A stretch of 64,000 nt of DNA, taken from contig JAMWBK010000004.1 in NCBI GenBank assembly GCA_029953675.1, positions 1,736,001 through 1,800,000 on the forward strand. Reading direction: 5' to 3'. The stretch is from Rhodosorus marinus. Its lineage: Eukaryota > Rhodophyta > Stylonematophyceae > Stylonematales > Stylonemataceae. Shown here in pieces: positions 34,405 through 48,426 of this stretch (position 1 is its first letter; each line of letters begins with the position of its first letter). The translations under genes and the position numbers were made by a program. The notes under the pieces are model-generated. The model made no database searches, had not been told where the DNA came from, and was given only the letters and a program-made list of their open reading frames with translations.

Positions 34405-34715
34405 GCCGATCACGTCACATCGCATCCCATATGGATGTGAACTCTCAACCTCTAAAGCTCTGGAGGGGCAACTCTTGTATTGCACTTTGTAGCTATAAGA
34501 GTGCCAGTACCTAAATTCTTGCTTGTGTAAATACTCATTCACCTTGTGACCCCGCTTCCCGACCGTAGCACACCTGCTCGCGTTGTGAAGCTGGCCGATC
34601 ACAATGGATATGGACTCTTTGAACCTACAGCTCTGGAGGGCCAACTCTTTTGTTGCTGCACTTCGGATTTATGAGAGTGTCAGTAGTTATTACTTGCTAG
34701 TGTTTACTGATGAGT
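34405..34715. repeat. Diverged direct repeat
   Basis: Copies at about 34408-34545 and 34595-34715 share GATCAC, ATGGATRTG, ACTCT, AGCTCTGGAGGGSCAACTCTT, TTGCAC and GAGAGTG/AGAGTGCCAGTA elements in the same order. Confidence 0.55.
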
Positions 34716-35775
34716 AAGTACCCACACGCACCTCCTGACGCCCGGCCCCCCGGGGGGTTTGCCCAGGTGGACCGTTTGGTTATGGATGCAGATCTGCTCC
34801 CCCAATTTTGTTTGTTCGGAACGTTGGGTGGGACAGAAGAGGACGGCCCGCACGGAGGTATGCATTGATAGTTCAGTAGATCGGCGTCCCAAACAGAAAA
34901 AGAAATTCGTTTTGCTCTTCGAAACTTGACTAAGAAAAAATGGGACTACGAAGAAAAAGCTTTCCATGCTCTTGTTCAAATAAAATACCTGGCAAGCAGT
35001 CTTTATCAGACAAGACCACGCTTGCCAACAAAACAGGGAATCGGACCCTCTCCGTAGAACTAACCACTCATCCCTTTCAATCCATTTGAATATTTAAAAT
35101 TTTACAAAGGGCGTTTCAAACAAATGTTTTCAGTTCATTTTACCAAGTTTGATTGAGCAAAAAGAATGGATTTCACTGTTTCGTTTTTTGAATATTTATA
35201 CATTCTATATTGAAGAAACGCAAATTCCTATTTTTCTCCTTTTATTCCATATGCTTTTATCCAATTAAAAGCTATCATAGTATGTATTGAATAATTTATA
35301 TTTGTTTTCTAAAACTGATTAAGGGTTTTTGGTAATTTAATAAAAATATCCGGCGGTCAGCAAGACGAAGCGTAAAATATTTTTGTTTTCAGTATACAAA
35401 ATATATGACTAACCGTAAATTATTAACATATTTATTTTTATATATACTAAACAATTTTTGATGTCCAATTGAAATCTACAAAGTTTCCGACTTGAATCGT
35501 TTTAAAGTTTCCTCGGATTTGGTTTTGTATTTATTTTGGACTGCTCAGCAAGAAAATGGAATGGCTGCTTATCGATGTAATTGTTTTAATTTTGTTTTAA
35601 TTTTTTTTTTGTCTAAGCGGACGGACGGTGACATTGCGTTTGGATTGGGATTAGGTTCAGTCAGAGAATGGGAAGGGGGGACCTGTAGTACTGTGGCATT
35701 CGAAGGCTTTCTGTTTAGGTATTCTGGCACTGATAAAACGTTCTTGTAGGTTGGAATATATTTATTTTTCTGTAG

Positions 35776-37017
<1,242 letters not shown>

Positions 37018-37302
37018 CACTCTTTTTAACCACAACAAACTTGTAAAATACAACCGCTTTTCTTTTTTTGTTCTCGTCTTGTTGCGTCTTTTGTCTGTTA
37101 GATTCTCTTTCAATGGGGCTCTTGAGTACGCCTCGGTTGCACGCTCGACGGTTTTCGAGGCGTATGGCCCTTCCCTCAGCCGGAACGCTTGTCTTGCTGC
37201 GGTCTGTCCTCGGCGGGAAAGGTTGAAAGGGCCCTGTGACCCCGTACTCCTTGCCAACAATCAGCAGTCCCATGATCAAACCCTGTTATTGTCGCTAGTT
37301 AC

Positions 37303-38418
37303 TTAATCTCTTTCGCTGATGGCCGTCAAGTGTGCTTCGACTTCAGCTTCTGAAAGAACGGTGAACCTTGGCTTTGCAGTTGTTACCATAGAGACCTCTA
37401 CCTCAGATGGCTTAAAGTCCGCCGCGAGCACTGTCTGCAGCGCGAGAATCGCAGTCTGGATCGTCTCATTATCATCCAACTCCGTCTCCGCATTCTTCAG
37501 TTTCTTCTCCAGAAAATTCATCGCCTCTTGGTCCTTCTGACCAGCGGCACAAGCTCGGAATCCAACGTAGTACCCAGCTGGATCACATCTGAAAAGTTGT
37601 GGGCCTTTCTCCTCATCTACACCAAAAATAATCATCACTGTGCCAAAAAAAAAAAGAAAGGTCTCGTCAAGCTACTGAAGATTAAACCCCAGGAGGTATT
37701 CTCGTGTCCAAAGTTCCCCGCAAAGAACACCGAGAGTCCTGCGAAAGCGGTTGCTCTACTGACAAACTTACCGACACCGAGTGGCCGAATGTACGCATGC
37801 TGGGTATATACTTGGTTTCTATCTGCAACCTGCTTCGCTAGGTATTCAACGGGGATCTCGTAACTATGATCAAACTTGAACTCTGCTGCCTCTTTTCTAG
37901 TCTGGTCAACCTGAAGTTTCGCGTCCACTACACAATCAGGATAGGGAGGGGGACGACGACAAGATAGAAAACAGTCAGGATCGGTTAGTCAGAATTGTTT
38001 CCACATGTTCTGCTCAGAATGTTTCGGGGATTTTGACGATCGCGTACTCAATGAACCCGTGGTTACGCAACCATGATTGTCAGCCAGTCGGAACATATGC
38101 GAAACCGATGTAGGATCCACGAGCTTATCAGATACCTGAGGACGAAAAAGAAAAACGGCAATCCGTCATCCCAAGTCAGACGCTCATCCAAACAACAAGT
38201 AGACCCACCACCAAAAACACCCGCGATCCCTCGCACGTGTGAGCAGTTCTCACCTTCTTCTGGGTAATCGCACATACGCAATCCTTCCCGCGAACGGCGA
38301 TCGAGGTAATCCCAGTAGACTTCACCGCCTTAAACGCATATTCGACTTGGTACAACCTTCCCTCAGGCGAAAAGATCGTAATATGCCGATCATAACCGGC
38401 ACTACTCCCACGACTCAT
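37303..38418 (-). CDS. PSMA6: 20S proteasome subunit alpha type 6
   Basis: Outer-ring alpha subunit of the 20S core. Exons are 38418-38254, 38135-38048, 37927-37772 and 37637-37303. They sum to 744 nt, giving 247 residues, close to the family's usual ~246. The N-terminus '[20 protein letters not shown]' with '[12 protein letters not shown]' is the alpha signature and specifically alpha-6. Later blocks are '[20 protein letters not shown]', '[20 protein letters not shown]' and the C-terminal '[17 protein letters not shown]'. The exon 2/3 join (GTACGC donor) gives '[14 protein letters not shown]', matching the length of homologues. Upstream DNA (38440-38480) is G-rich on the sense strand. Confidence 0.95.
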
Positions 38419-39746
38419 CCTAAACAACTCCCTTCAGACTCACAACCCGATCCCCCACCCCCCACCCCTCCCACCTCCTCCAAAACACTCCCGTATCCAC
38501 CAATCTCAACAGATCTTCTGGATCGCTCAGTTGCCAATCTTAAAAATCAACTATGAAACCGAAGAAAAGCAATTGGTCTCCCTTCCCTCTTCAGCAACGC
38601 CTCCTCCTCCCCCTCACTCCCTCAGAAAAAGCTCCTACCTCTCCATCCTCCCCAATCGATCCCGTCACCAAAATACTCATTGATGTCAAAACAAACTCCA
38701 GTATACCCCCCATATCACAAAACATCAACAACACCATCCCAAACTACGAATCATTGACAGCCCCCTAACTCATTCTATCAACAAAAACTTTCACTTTTCG
38801 CACACCCCTAACCTGCTATTTCGTAGTGCACGCTAATACAAATACTTAAACTTTTAACTCACTTGTATTGTTTCGAACTAGTCTGGCTATATGAGGTTCA
38901 GACGCTTTGGATCTTTTTTGTCTTGTTCTACCCGTAAAGTTAATGCTTCAGTAAATATCTCAAAGGAGTCAGATACGAGGGGTAAGGTTGATACTCTGTT
39001 TTCCGAACGATTTTTCCTCTTTTTGCACCCGACAGCACTTTGGTGGATATTGATTGATTCAGTCATTTAATTGGATTTTGGATTGATTGCAACATTTGGG
39101 GTTTTTTCGCATCAGGAGGGTGAGGCTAATGTGAGGAGAATTGGTTCTGGTTCTGAAAAGATCTTTGGTTGTATGCGTAGGCTGGCAGATCTTTCATCAC
39201 CACGTGTGTTCCTCTTGTGGATCTGTTGGGTTCCGTTGGTCTTCTCTTGCTACTGCATGGTATCGCAAGAAAGAACAAACGGATCTATGATCTGGGGGAT
39301 CTTGGTCCGGCGCGGTTCTACCTGGGCTTTTAGGACCATACCTTGAGATGTGTTTGTATTCACTGGCGCTGATGCTTGGTCGGTAGTGTAGTGGCAGCAG
39401 CGTTCATTCTAAACGGGAGCTTTGTGCAATTTGTTCGTTTTAACATAGATATTATCACTCACCAGCAATTCAAAGCAGATCCGTGGTATCTCTTGTCTAG
39501 AACATAGTACGCACATACTTCGGGAACTCGTTCATATTTGATTGCTCGTTCCCGCAGTCACTTCTGCATTCCAGCCCGATTTTCACATTTTGGCTTGTCA
39601 TTTAGCGAGGGTTTGAGCACCTGGCTTCCCTCCCCGCTCTGAGATTGTCTAGATTTGTGCAAGCTTGCACAGGCTCGTCTTGGAGGTAGCGGAGAAACGA
39701 CCCTCGCACTTTAAAATGAAACAAAACATGTTCAAAACATACTTGG
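38419..39746. other. Intergenic, no gene seen
   Basis: A C-rich promoter-side tract at 38440-38490 is followed by AT-rich sequence. Short ORFs at 38553-38768 and 39071-39346 on the plus strand show no recognisable features. Confidence 0.55.
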
Positions 39747-40794
39747 TCAAATGTCGTCGTGAGTTCTGCCCTTTCCGAGCTCCTCCAGAAACCACTGCCG
39801 AGATACAATCCAGTACACACGAGCACAAGGTTAGCCTCAAGAAGAGCAGGTGCGAAATCCGCCTGGTGCTGCTGCTAGTGCCTACCTTAACCTTATTATT
39901 TCGAATAATATTCTCATTCCGGAATTTGACCTGACACGCGCGCTTGAAACCGTCAAAGGCTACAAACTGAAATGGTCTGTTGAACTTTCTGCAGTCGTAG
40001 TCACAGTACTCATTATCGTCCACGATAGCAGCCTGGCGAGCGACGGATAACAGGTTTCGAGCTCCGTCGACAGTTTCCCTGAGCTCAATCTCGTACATAA
40101 CTATAGATTTCTTCATGAGGGGATACCGAGGTTGGTACGTGGGAGCCTGCAGAGATATTGTGAGAAGCTCCTCGTCCAGGTGGTAAGAGCCAATATTTGG
40201 CAGAAGCTTCTGAGCGTCTTGGGGCCCCTTCGGAGTCCAATTCTTCGACATTCTCGATACAGCCTTCTCAGGCCTGTCCGGTGTTATTAGCACGGTACAA
40301 GTTCCATCCGCGTAAAATCTGAAATAGCGGTAGTAAACCATCAACGATGAACCCCTATAGAATATATTTCTGAGAATGTACAAGCCATCGTATCGAACCC
40401 TCGGGCGCTTGAGAAACATATGTCTCCAGGAGCCATACTTTCTATCCAGCAGAATCCCAAGGTTTTCTCTCGCAGTCTGCTTTGGCCATGTCATGAGGCA
40501 GATTCTCCTCCAGAGGTGCGGCTGGTAAGCCACCGTCATCCATTCCCGACAAACCATAGAAGCCTTCGAGAGCTGCGCAGCGTCCAGCTTCAAAAACACC
40601 CTTTCCAGAATTTCGATTTGCAACTGAGGAAGATCATCTTTCTCACTCTCAGATCCCTCTGCTTCCTCCCCCACTCCTTCCACATCATCTTCCAAAACCT
40701 CCTCCTCAGCCAACCTCAAATTCTGATAGTACAACTCCAACCATGGCCTATCACTACGGCGGTAAACCCCACCATACCCAGCTGTAGCTAGCAT
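39747..40794 (-). CDS. FBXO9: FBXO9/Pof7/Hrt3-like F-box protein
   Basis: Substrate receptor of an SCF ubiquitin ligase. Exon 1 is 40794-39886 and a small last exon is 39794-39747 (intron 91 nt). They sum to 957 nt, giving 318 residues. The F-box is at ~56-100 ('LPQLQIEILERVFLKLD', 'ASMVCREWMTVAYQPHLWRR'). It is followed by the FBXO9-type domain: 'DGLYILRNIFYRGS', 'YYRYFRFYADGTCTVLIT', 'PEKAVSRM', 'LMKKSIVMYEIEL' and 'PFQFVAFDGFKR'. Residues ~25-55 are acidic. The last exon ends 'WFLEELGKGRTHDDI'. Reading through the donor instead would add ~75 residues of low quality, so I prefer the splice. Strong C-rich DNA (40905-40945) lies upstream. Confidence 0.85.
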
Positions 40795-41418
40795 AACTTC
40801 CCACTAAATAATAAAGCCTACAATTACAACAATGACTAGCAAAAACCAGCAACACAAACAGAAATAATAATCTGGCTCTCAGCACCTCTTCTTCTCCTCT
40901 CACCCACCCTGCTCCCCCTCACCCCCTTCTCCCCCATCAGCACACCCCTCAAATACCTCCTTAACGGCATAATGAAACATTGGAATTGGGATTCGGAGAC
41001 AAGGAAATACTCAAAAAAAGGAAAACAAATTGAGCTCGGACATCCAAAGAAACATTGGCCTTGGATTTGGCCCGAAGCTAATAATTAACAGAAAACAAGC
41101 ACTTAGCAGAAATCCGAAGAGAAACATTCGCCAATAGTAATTTTCTTGTGGCCCTGGTCGAAAGGCGTCAACTGTTCGAGTTTCCTCCCGTCCCCAAAAA
41201 AGGAATTAATGGGGGCGAAAGTATCCAGATATTTTTGACTTTTTAATAAAATACGGCCAGTAATCAATTTGATTCTTTAGTGATTGCTTTTTGTGCGTTC
41301 ACCTTCTTTAATTGAAGGATATAGCATGATTTTAGGAATTTCCTTTTTAGATTTAGATCTACCATTATTAGTACGGTGTTTGTAAATGAGTTTGTAGTGT
41401 CAGCTAGTTAATCGTCCT
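40795..41418. other. Intergenic, no gene seen
   Basis: Contains the upstream region of the F-box gene, with a C-rich tract at 40905-40945 (G-rich on its sense strand), and the AT-rich 3' flank of SUV3. Confidence 0.6.
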
Positions 41419-44337
41419 TCATTGCTGCGAGATCGTCTGGAAGCTTGTTTCTTGCTCCTGAACACTGGTAGTTTGGTTGTTTGTATCTCTTGATTCGTTT
41501 GCCGTCAAAGTTTGGCGTGGGGGGACGTAACGTGCTTCCCATAGTAGGTTGTCGATGTAGTCGACAACCTGTTTTCTGATGACCTTGGCCTGATCGTAGT
41601 CCAAGAAAGCGGATGACCCGATCGTGTTCGCGAGGAACAGATAGGCGTCAAGCAACGCGCAGTGGCCCTCAGCACGATGTAGGGTAACGATAGTTCTTCC
41701 AAACAGCGCAAGCTCGTCGGGGATCCTGCCGTTTTCGTACAAGCGGACATAGCCGCGCTGGCTGTATTCTGAAATCATTCTGTGGTTTTCAGCATAGTAA
41801 GCATTACAAGACACGCTTTTCAGCAGCGGGTTCTCGGCTAAAGCCAAATGCGGGCCAGCCTAGCCGTTGCTCACCTTGCCAAATTCTTGAGCAGAAGCTC
41901 ATTTGCAAAGTTCACTGGGGTCATTAAGAAGTAGAATTTCTCCTTCATTGATAACGATTTGTGCTGCGGTGGCAAAAAGATTCACAGAAAAAAGAAAAAA
42001 CATAAGCGAACCCGGGATTGCCCAGCAAAGGCGGAATAGATTGGTCAGATAAGGTGCATGAGAAAAAGAATTCTAAACTCACCTCCTCCATCATGTCCGC
42101 TATGATCATGAAGTCATTCATCTTTGGACTGCACAAGCGGAAATTCTTCTCGACCCTGTGGACTGCGATGAACTTGTCCAGCAAAACCGCTAGCGACATG
42201 CTGTTGGGATAGTGACTCGCAAAGTCCTCCATCTACGCAACGTTGAACATGACAAAAAATCCCTTCAGAATCAAACGTATTCTCCTGCGCTCGGCAAAGA
42301 GAGCAAACCTGCTCGAATGTCGGCACAATTCCAGCCTTTTCAAGCGGAACCGGCGGCTCCGCCATAGCTTGGAGAAAATAGTCCATATCCTCAGCTTCCA
42401 GGCAAGTAGCTTCTCCATTCGCATACTCTGTCCCATCTCGTCCGGCGCGCCTTAGTTCCATAACCACAGTAGCATGTTGGATATCAGCAACGACAGTCCC
42501 TTTCGCGCTGTCAGTCAGTACCTGACACGTTGCATATGCGTGCCATCCTTACCCGGCAATTTGACGCACATGCGGTGCTGATACCTTCTGCATTCCAACA
42601 TCCCGACTTTTCTTAACCAGCGCTGTAAGGTTTGAGAGTGGGTGGAAAAGTATTTTGGAGCAAAAATTAGCATACTAGGAAGAGGCAAGCTTCGTTGATC
42701 TGGCTACGTTCTGTTGCGCGTACTTGAAAATATGATTCTTCCAATGTTGAGGTTAAGGCCCATTCCGATGGCATCGGTAGCAACGAGGACGTCAAAGGCT
42801 CCGTCGGGGTCGTTAAACAACTTTGCTTGCCGAGCACGCGTTTCTGGAGGGAGACTTCCGTAAATTACGCAACATTTCAAACTGGTCATTCGCTCGATGT
42901 CATGTTTCAGACGGAACAGGTCTTGTCGGCGAAACGCAATCAGAGCGTCTCCCCTCTTCAGGTTGGTTAGTTTTCCTTCAAGACTTTCTCCCTTTACGGT
43001 GAGAGGGGTCCGCCTGACATAGGCTGGTGTCACATAGCGATCCGCAAGGAGCGTTTAGAAGAGTGTCTTGACCCCGGGCACCTGACTCACTTCGGTGCTT
43101 TGGGAACACTCACTATGGTCCTCAAATTCGTCCCCGCATATATCCGCCAATTGTTTGACTAGCTCTATTGCAAGCGAGGAATAATGTTCAGTTATCTGGG
43201 TCACGCAAAACGCTTCCCTACTGGCAACATCTAAACGGAAGTTCCCTTAACAAAACCTACCCAAGGCAGTACCATCCCCACAAACATGAATTTCTTTCGC
43301 GTTCGCGCCTAGCAGGACTCTGGTCCATGAACTACCACGGTCAGCGTCTCCAATCAGTTGGATCTCATCAATCACGACAACCTCATACTCCTCGGTGACA
43401 CTCATCATCTCTACTGTACATGAAGTGTGGGTGGCAAACGGCACTTCCTTGATTTCTTGTCCAGTCAGAAGGCTCGCATAGACACCAGCGCGATTTAGTC
43501 TCTCAAAGCATTCCAACGCTAGCAGTCGGAGAGGTCCAGCATATACCCCATTCTTGCTTTTCTTTAGAGCTTCCATCGCCGTGTACGTCTTACCACTGTT
43601 GGTCGGTCCATGATGATAAATAATCTACGTTTTAAGAGAAGGAACGACTGAGAAACATGAAGACATACTCTGGAGAAGAGTGCTACAAGGGCTCATAGTA
43701 CTAATGGCCAAGGAGAAACTCGGAGCTGCGCGGGGCGGGGTGTCGTAAGCCACATAGACTCTGGGTGGAGGGCTGTCGCTGAGATCCACTTGGGTCGGAC
43801 TATGCAGGCTTTCCCGAGCTTTCTCACCTTTCTTTTCTTGGTTCTCGCTTCCGGATAAAGCTGGTGAGGTAGTCTAAGATCAGCAACGAACTTGTTTCTG
43901 ACGGATTCCTCGAACGAAGTCTTGAAGAAGATACGAGCATGGCGCACCATGCCATCGAAGAACACTTCATCGTGCTTGGTGTGGGGATCCTCTAGCATCT
44001 GCTCAACATCAGACAGGTGAAGCCGACCCACGCGCCTCAGAACTCTGGAGTCAATACCCAACAAATCTCTTCGAAACAAATTAAAAGACGCCTTCGCCAG
44101 CGAATCGCCTAGCTCCTCTTCAACTCGGTCATAATTCCTCTTAAAAAAATCCACCAGCTTCTCATCCAGCAGAGCTCTCTTTGACGCGGTTATCACTGGC
44201 CCCTTGAAGCTCTCCAGCCTCAGATTCTCGACCAGGCTAGAACCTGGCGCACTACTCAAATGTCGGAACAACAATCCCAGCCTTCTACCCCGACCGGCTT
44301 CTAATCGCCCTTTAAAGGAGCGGTAGAAGCGGTTCAT
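41419..44337 (-). CDS. SUPV3L1: SUV3 mitochondrial ATP-dependent RNA helicase
   Basis: Unwinds RNA for mitochondrial RNA decay. Nine exons: 44337-43828, 43624-43261, 43164-43114, 43023-42724, 42622-42553, 42450-42309, 42232-42083, 41963-41875 and 41815-41419. They sum to 2073 nt, giving 690 residues. All introns are GT-AG and every phase is consistent. The N-terminus 'MNRFYRSFKGRLEAGRGRR' is Arg-rich and acid-poor, a likely mitochondrial presequence. Motifs: 'DLRLPHQLYPEAR', Walker A 'HGPTNSGKT', 'GPLRLLALE', 'VVIDEIQLIGD' (DEIQ box), 'VIYGSLPP', 'VATDAIGMGLNLNI' and 'VRQIAGRAGRDG' (restored only by splicing). The C-terminal SUV3 domain follows. Exon 3 is only 51 nt. The acceptor of exon 9 is the least certain: an AAAAG site was the only one keeping frame. 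Confidence 0.93.
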
Positions 44338-45224
44338 TCTTTCTGCGAAATCTGTCTAACAAAATAAACTCCAGGAACGAAAACCTTCACCCTTGTCCAT
44401 TCCTGAACCCGTGACCATCAAACGGCTAAAAGCCTTACCAAAAGATTAGCCCACTCGGTCACGATGCCTACTTAAGACATCCGTTAGGTAACAATCCACA
44501 CTGTGCTATCCCATTTAGCATAAAGCCCGCCGTTACAATTTTCGGTCAAAGCTAGATCTGAATGGCATGACATCCTCATGGGCGAGATCCCACCCCAAGA
44601 CAAACACGTAATTGTATTCAGTCAACGTGACACTGGTTGAAAGGCCACACCTCGAAGTGATGTCGATTGAGGTACGTATGTTCAGTTCTGCTCTTGTTCA
44701 AATTGGCTCGGAACGTTACGATATATGTCAAGGCGAAGACGACATGCCGGAGCGCAATATTCATCTGATGGACTGTGTAGTAGCAACGTAGACCACTCAG
44801 TTTCACGGGTATGTGGTTGCGTACGGGATGGTGGCGTCATGCTTTTCAGTGCTTGTTGAAAATGGGTCGTTGAAGCTTCTGCGGGGTAACGTGGACGCTA
44901 GAGCTTCGGATCTTGCATCAGCTGTGCCCAAGCTGGTTTGGGATGGCAGTTGTCCTGCAGTGTGCAGGGTATGATTGAATCCAAGGCTGCATCGAAGTAC
45001 TGGGAGCGTTCCTCTATGTGATTCACATGCTGCGCGATTATGTAAAGGCGGTAGCTCATCTAGCATTGAGCGAGGGACAGGGGGGGATTGTATCCTTCAC
45101 TCCTCCCTCTGTCTCAGTTTGAGTGAAACAAAGTTTCCAGCCCGCTACGAAGTTGATCGAGTGACTCAGTTAACCTCTTGTTAATTTACTTGTCGAGTTG
45201 TTCCATGTATCCGCAGTCTTAGCG
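44338..45224. other. Intergenic, no gene seen
   Basis: Upstream region of SUV3 and 3' flank of NUP133. A tRNA-like stretch near 44395-44470 was examined and does not fold as a tRNA. No coding signal. Confidence 0.55.
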
Positions 45225-48200
45225 TTAAGCCTCCACTTCCATTGCTTCTCCGGCAAGATCTACCGACGTCCGAATTAGGCGGTGTACGATATCCTCCTCG
45301 CCTAGTCCGAGATCGGAAAATACTCCGCGGCTCATCATCGCAGCGGCTTCCTGTTGCCCAAGGGCGACATTGACTGCAGCTGAAAAGAACGCAGTCTCAC
45401 GTATAAGACGTGAGAGCCGCTCGTCGCTCACTCCACCGCGCTTGGCTTCTGCTACGATTGGCTTCCATATATCGCCTTGGTTGGACATGCACCGCGACCA
45501 TACATAGTCATGCAATTCGGTACTTTGCTGCGGATCCAGCTCTGACTTCTTAGATATCTGCTTCGGCGGACGATACTGGAGAAGTCAGTAGCTGTTCCCG
45601 TCACTGATTAAGCAAGACTTCATGCTAGCTACTCACCTCAAGGGCAATGACGACGGCTATGCACAAGTCTTGACTGTTTCTGTGTTCAGGGTCCACGTAC
45701 AGTCGAACGAGGTCTGCCACTGGGAGCACAGAAGACTCCTCTGGTGCAACATCCTCCTGAGCTCGAATAAGATAAAGGGAACGCTCGAGTGCACCTTCCA
45801 TTTCCGAGGAGCTTCGGCCTGTCTCATCTACTAGGTTTGCCAACTTCGCGAATGAAAGAAGCGTTTTGCTTTGCTGAACGGAGTTTTCAGCCGCTTTCAT
45901 TCTTAGTTTTGCCGCATGGGCGAGAGCGGTTTCTGCAGATCCAGCGTAGTCCTCAACAGCAAGCAGATACAACCACCTAAGATTGCTCTTGTCTCCCTCG
46001 GTGAAGAACTGCGCTTGGAGTTGGCCCAGCGCTCCCGTGCGGGGCTCGATCAGGATCCTCGGTTTACCGTTCCGCTCCATCCACATGAACGCGAATCGTA
46101 CAAACTCGTCACCATAATAACCCGCCCATCTCTGCAAGTGGCTGTCAAAATCATCCCGGTCGCATGTCAGTTCCATCATCAGGGCAAAATCCTTGAATTT
46201 TGCAGCGAGTTCGAGCGCCTTCACCGGTTCGTACAGTCTGATCCGGTTCAACCATTTGGACCGTTGGGACTCAAATACATTTGAGTTGATACCCTCTCGT
46301 ACTTGAATGGCCTCCAACATGACGTCAATGAGGATTGCACTTGATGAGTGAAGAGCACCCCTCAGCAATACAGCAGTACCGTCGCCAATTTTGAGGGATC
46401 TATCCAGAAGGGATTGAGCAACAGCAATAATCCGTTCTGTGCAAGGCCATCCACCTCTGTCCTCGACGTTTACCTGGGCCTGGTCAAGAATTTCATTTCG
46501 AGCCCTTAGTCCAGCCCCCATCGCAGAGAAACAACCTCCTAGCGCCATAAGTGCTGCTTCCCCAACCGACGTCATATCAATAGTATCATCAGGCAAGCCC
46601 TCGAAACTGGTGCTCGCTACCTCTTCGAAGACCTCTTGAAGAGACGGGAGAAACCGTTCAAACCTCGAAACTTCCTGGTACACGTCTGTCTTATCCTTCG
46701 CTCGTCGAATAGACTCTGTAATGATCATCGACGTGGAGTTCATTATATCTTCGTTTGACTGAGAATTCTCCATGGTTCGAATCATCACCGCGGCGCTTAG
46801 ACGACCCGCGTTTCCCACTACAATTGATCTAGACGATTGATCCAAGATATCCCAAAGACGTATTTTCATCACTCGCTCGTCTCCAAGCATATTTAGCAGT
46901 TGCGAATGCTTCGTCTGCTTTTCAGATAGTGTGTGATTTACAAGCAGCGAGGACGGGGCCAGATCCTCGTCGCGGGAGCCCCCGTTGACGATTCTGTTGC
47001 TAGTACCCGCAATTGCTGAAGATGCATCCGTGGAGGCAGCCCCTCCGCGCGCCTCAAAATCAGCTGCGACTGGTTCAAGTGTTACTCTAGTCGCGCCCGA
47101 TTGGTTATTCGCATACTGGAGGAATGCTCGCCAAACAGTGTCAACAACGTTTAAATGGCTCTCGCTTTTCGTGGAAAGCGATTTTTGAGTTGTCTTCCTT
47201 CCGGAAGCTGAATCCGAATCCGAGGCTAAGCTCGAGTCCAGGTTTTCTCCGGCCTTCCCGGATTTTTTCGAAGATGGCCTTGTGCTTTTGGTGAGTGATG
47301 TTATGGACGGCGCTGGAACACCCGCACATGCAATTGTGTATCGCTCACGGAAGAGGATTGCAACAGCCCCACCTTGCAGATCGTCTCCATAAGCATCCAG
47401 CACGCAGCCGATCTCTTGTCCGTCCGGGACAACAAAGCTTACTTCACCGCAAATTTGATCCGCTTCCTGGACTCCCTCAGAAATCGACACGAATGCTGCT
47501 ACACCTTCACCACCAAACACGACGTAGGCGACACCAGAGGATACTACAAGCTCAACAGATTCCAACGCTCCATGCACATCATCGTCTTTGCCCCAGGTCT
47601 GCAACTCAACTGCATGCTCAACTGTAGGGGAACTGGATGTCACTCTATTTGTTACAATGTACAGTCTAGCTGGTGAACCAGCCGTGGAATACGCGACTAG
47701 AGAACACATTCGACCATCTCCAACAGCTTTGCAGCTCACTACTTCGTAATAAATATCCGTCGATCTATCGTTCCCTGCGATGATTTCCCAGGCGGCCATT
47801 GCTACATTCCACTCCCAGACCAACTTTCGTGCTTTCCAGGAGAGTTCCTTCACTTTCCATAGTTGAACATCCCCGCTTGCTCGAACGGAGAAGGCCATAT
47901 CCTCGCTGGCTTCCGACGAGTAGACAATGGGACCCAAACTGGATGACTTTGGAGCACTCGTGAAGATCGATGAGTAAATACGGCCCGCTGTGCCTTCCGA
48001 TCCACTTGGAGACGCAAGCCTTTCCCATTTCAAACCCATCGAAGAAATCTGCACTGTGCCCACCCCACCACCGCTTTCAAAAACTACAAGAGTATCATAT
48101 CCGAGCGTACAAATTCGTTCAACACCTTCACAGCCTTGAATCCTTAGGTCCATCTGTCTGCCCCTATTCCTCCGCACCCGCACTAGACCCTCGATGGTAC

Positions 48201-48426
48201 ATACAGCCACGTACTCCTTCCCAATTGCAACATGCACCTTCTCAGCACGGGGGAGAGTAAAGGAATCCTCAACATTGCCATTCTCCAGATTGAACAAAAA
48301 TCCGCTTCCCGATGCCGCAAGTAGGCACTTTTTCCCTTTAGACTCCGCCGTGAGACCCCATCCACTGACCGCAACAGCATCCTCAACCGGTACCGCATAA
48401 CTGCGGAGTACGCCAACTCCTTCCAT
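45225..48426 (-). CDS. NUP133: Nucleoporin NUP133
   Basis: Component of the Y-complex (NUP107-160) of the nuclear pore scaffold. Exon 1 is 48426-45637 and exon 2 is 45575-45225 (intron 61 nt, GT-AG). They sum to 3141 nt, giving 1046 residues. Residues ~1-390 are beta-rich with repeated hydrophobic strands, as in the N-terminal propeller ('DVQLWKVKELSWKARKLVWE'). A Ser/Lys-rich linker follows at ~395-430. The remaining ~600 residues are alpha-helical with blocks typical of the family, such as 'RLYEPVKALELAAKFKDF', 'MMELTCDRDDFDSHL' and 'YYGDEFVRFAF'. The last exon ('YRPPKQISKKSELDPQQ') completes the C-terminus. Assignment rests on overall architecture and these blocks, since NUP133 diverges fast. 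Confidence 0.82.

Noticed and set aside
39649-39885. Read-through C-terminus of the F-box protein
   Set aside because: After 'NNKVK' the sequence turns Cys/Ser/Leu-rich and unrelated. A GT-AG intron with a 48-nt last exon gives a better end.
44395-44470. tRNA gene on the minus strand
   Set aside because: A GGTTCA element is present, but the putative T stem does not pair and no cloverleaf can be drawn.
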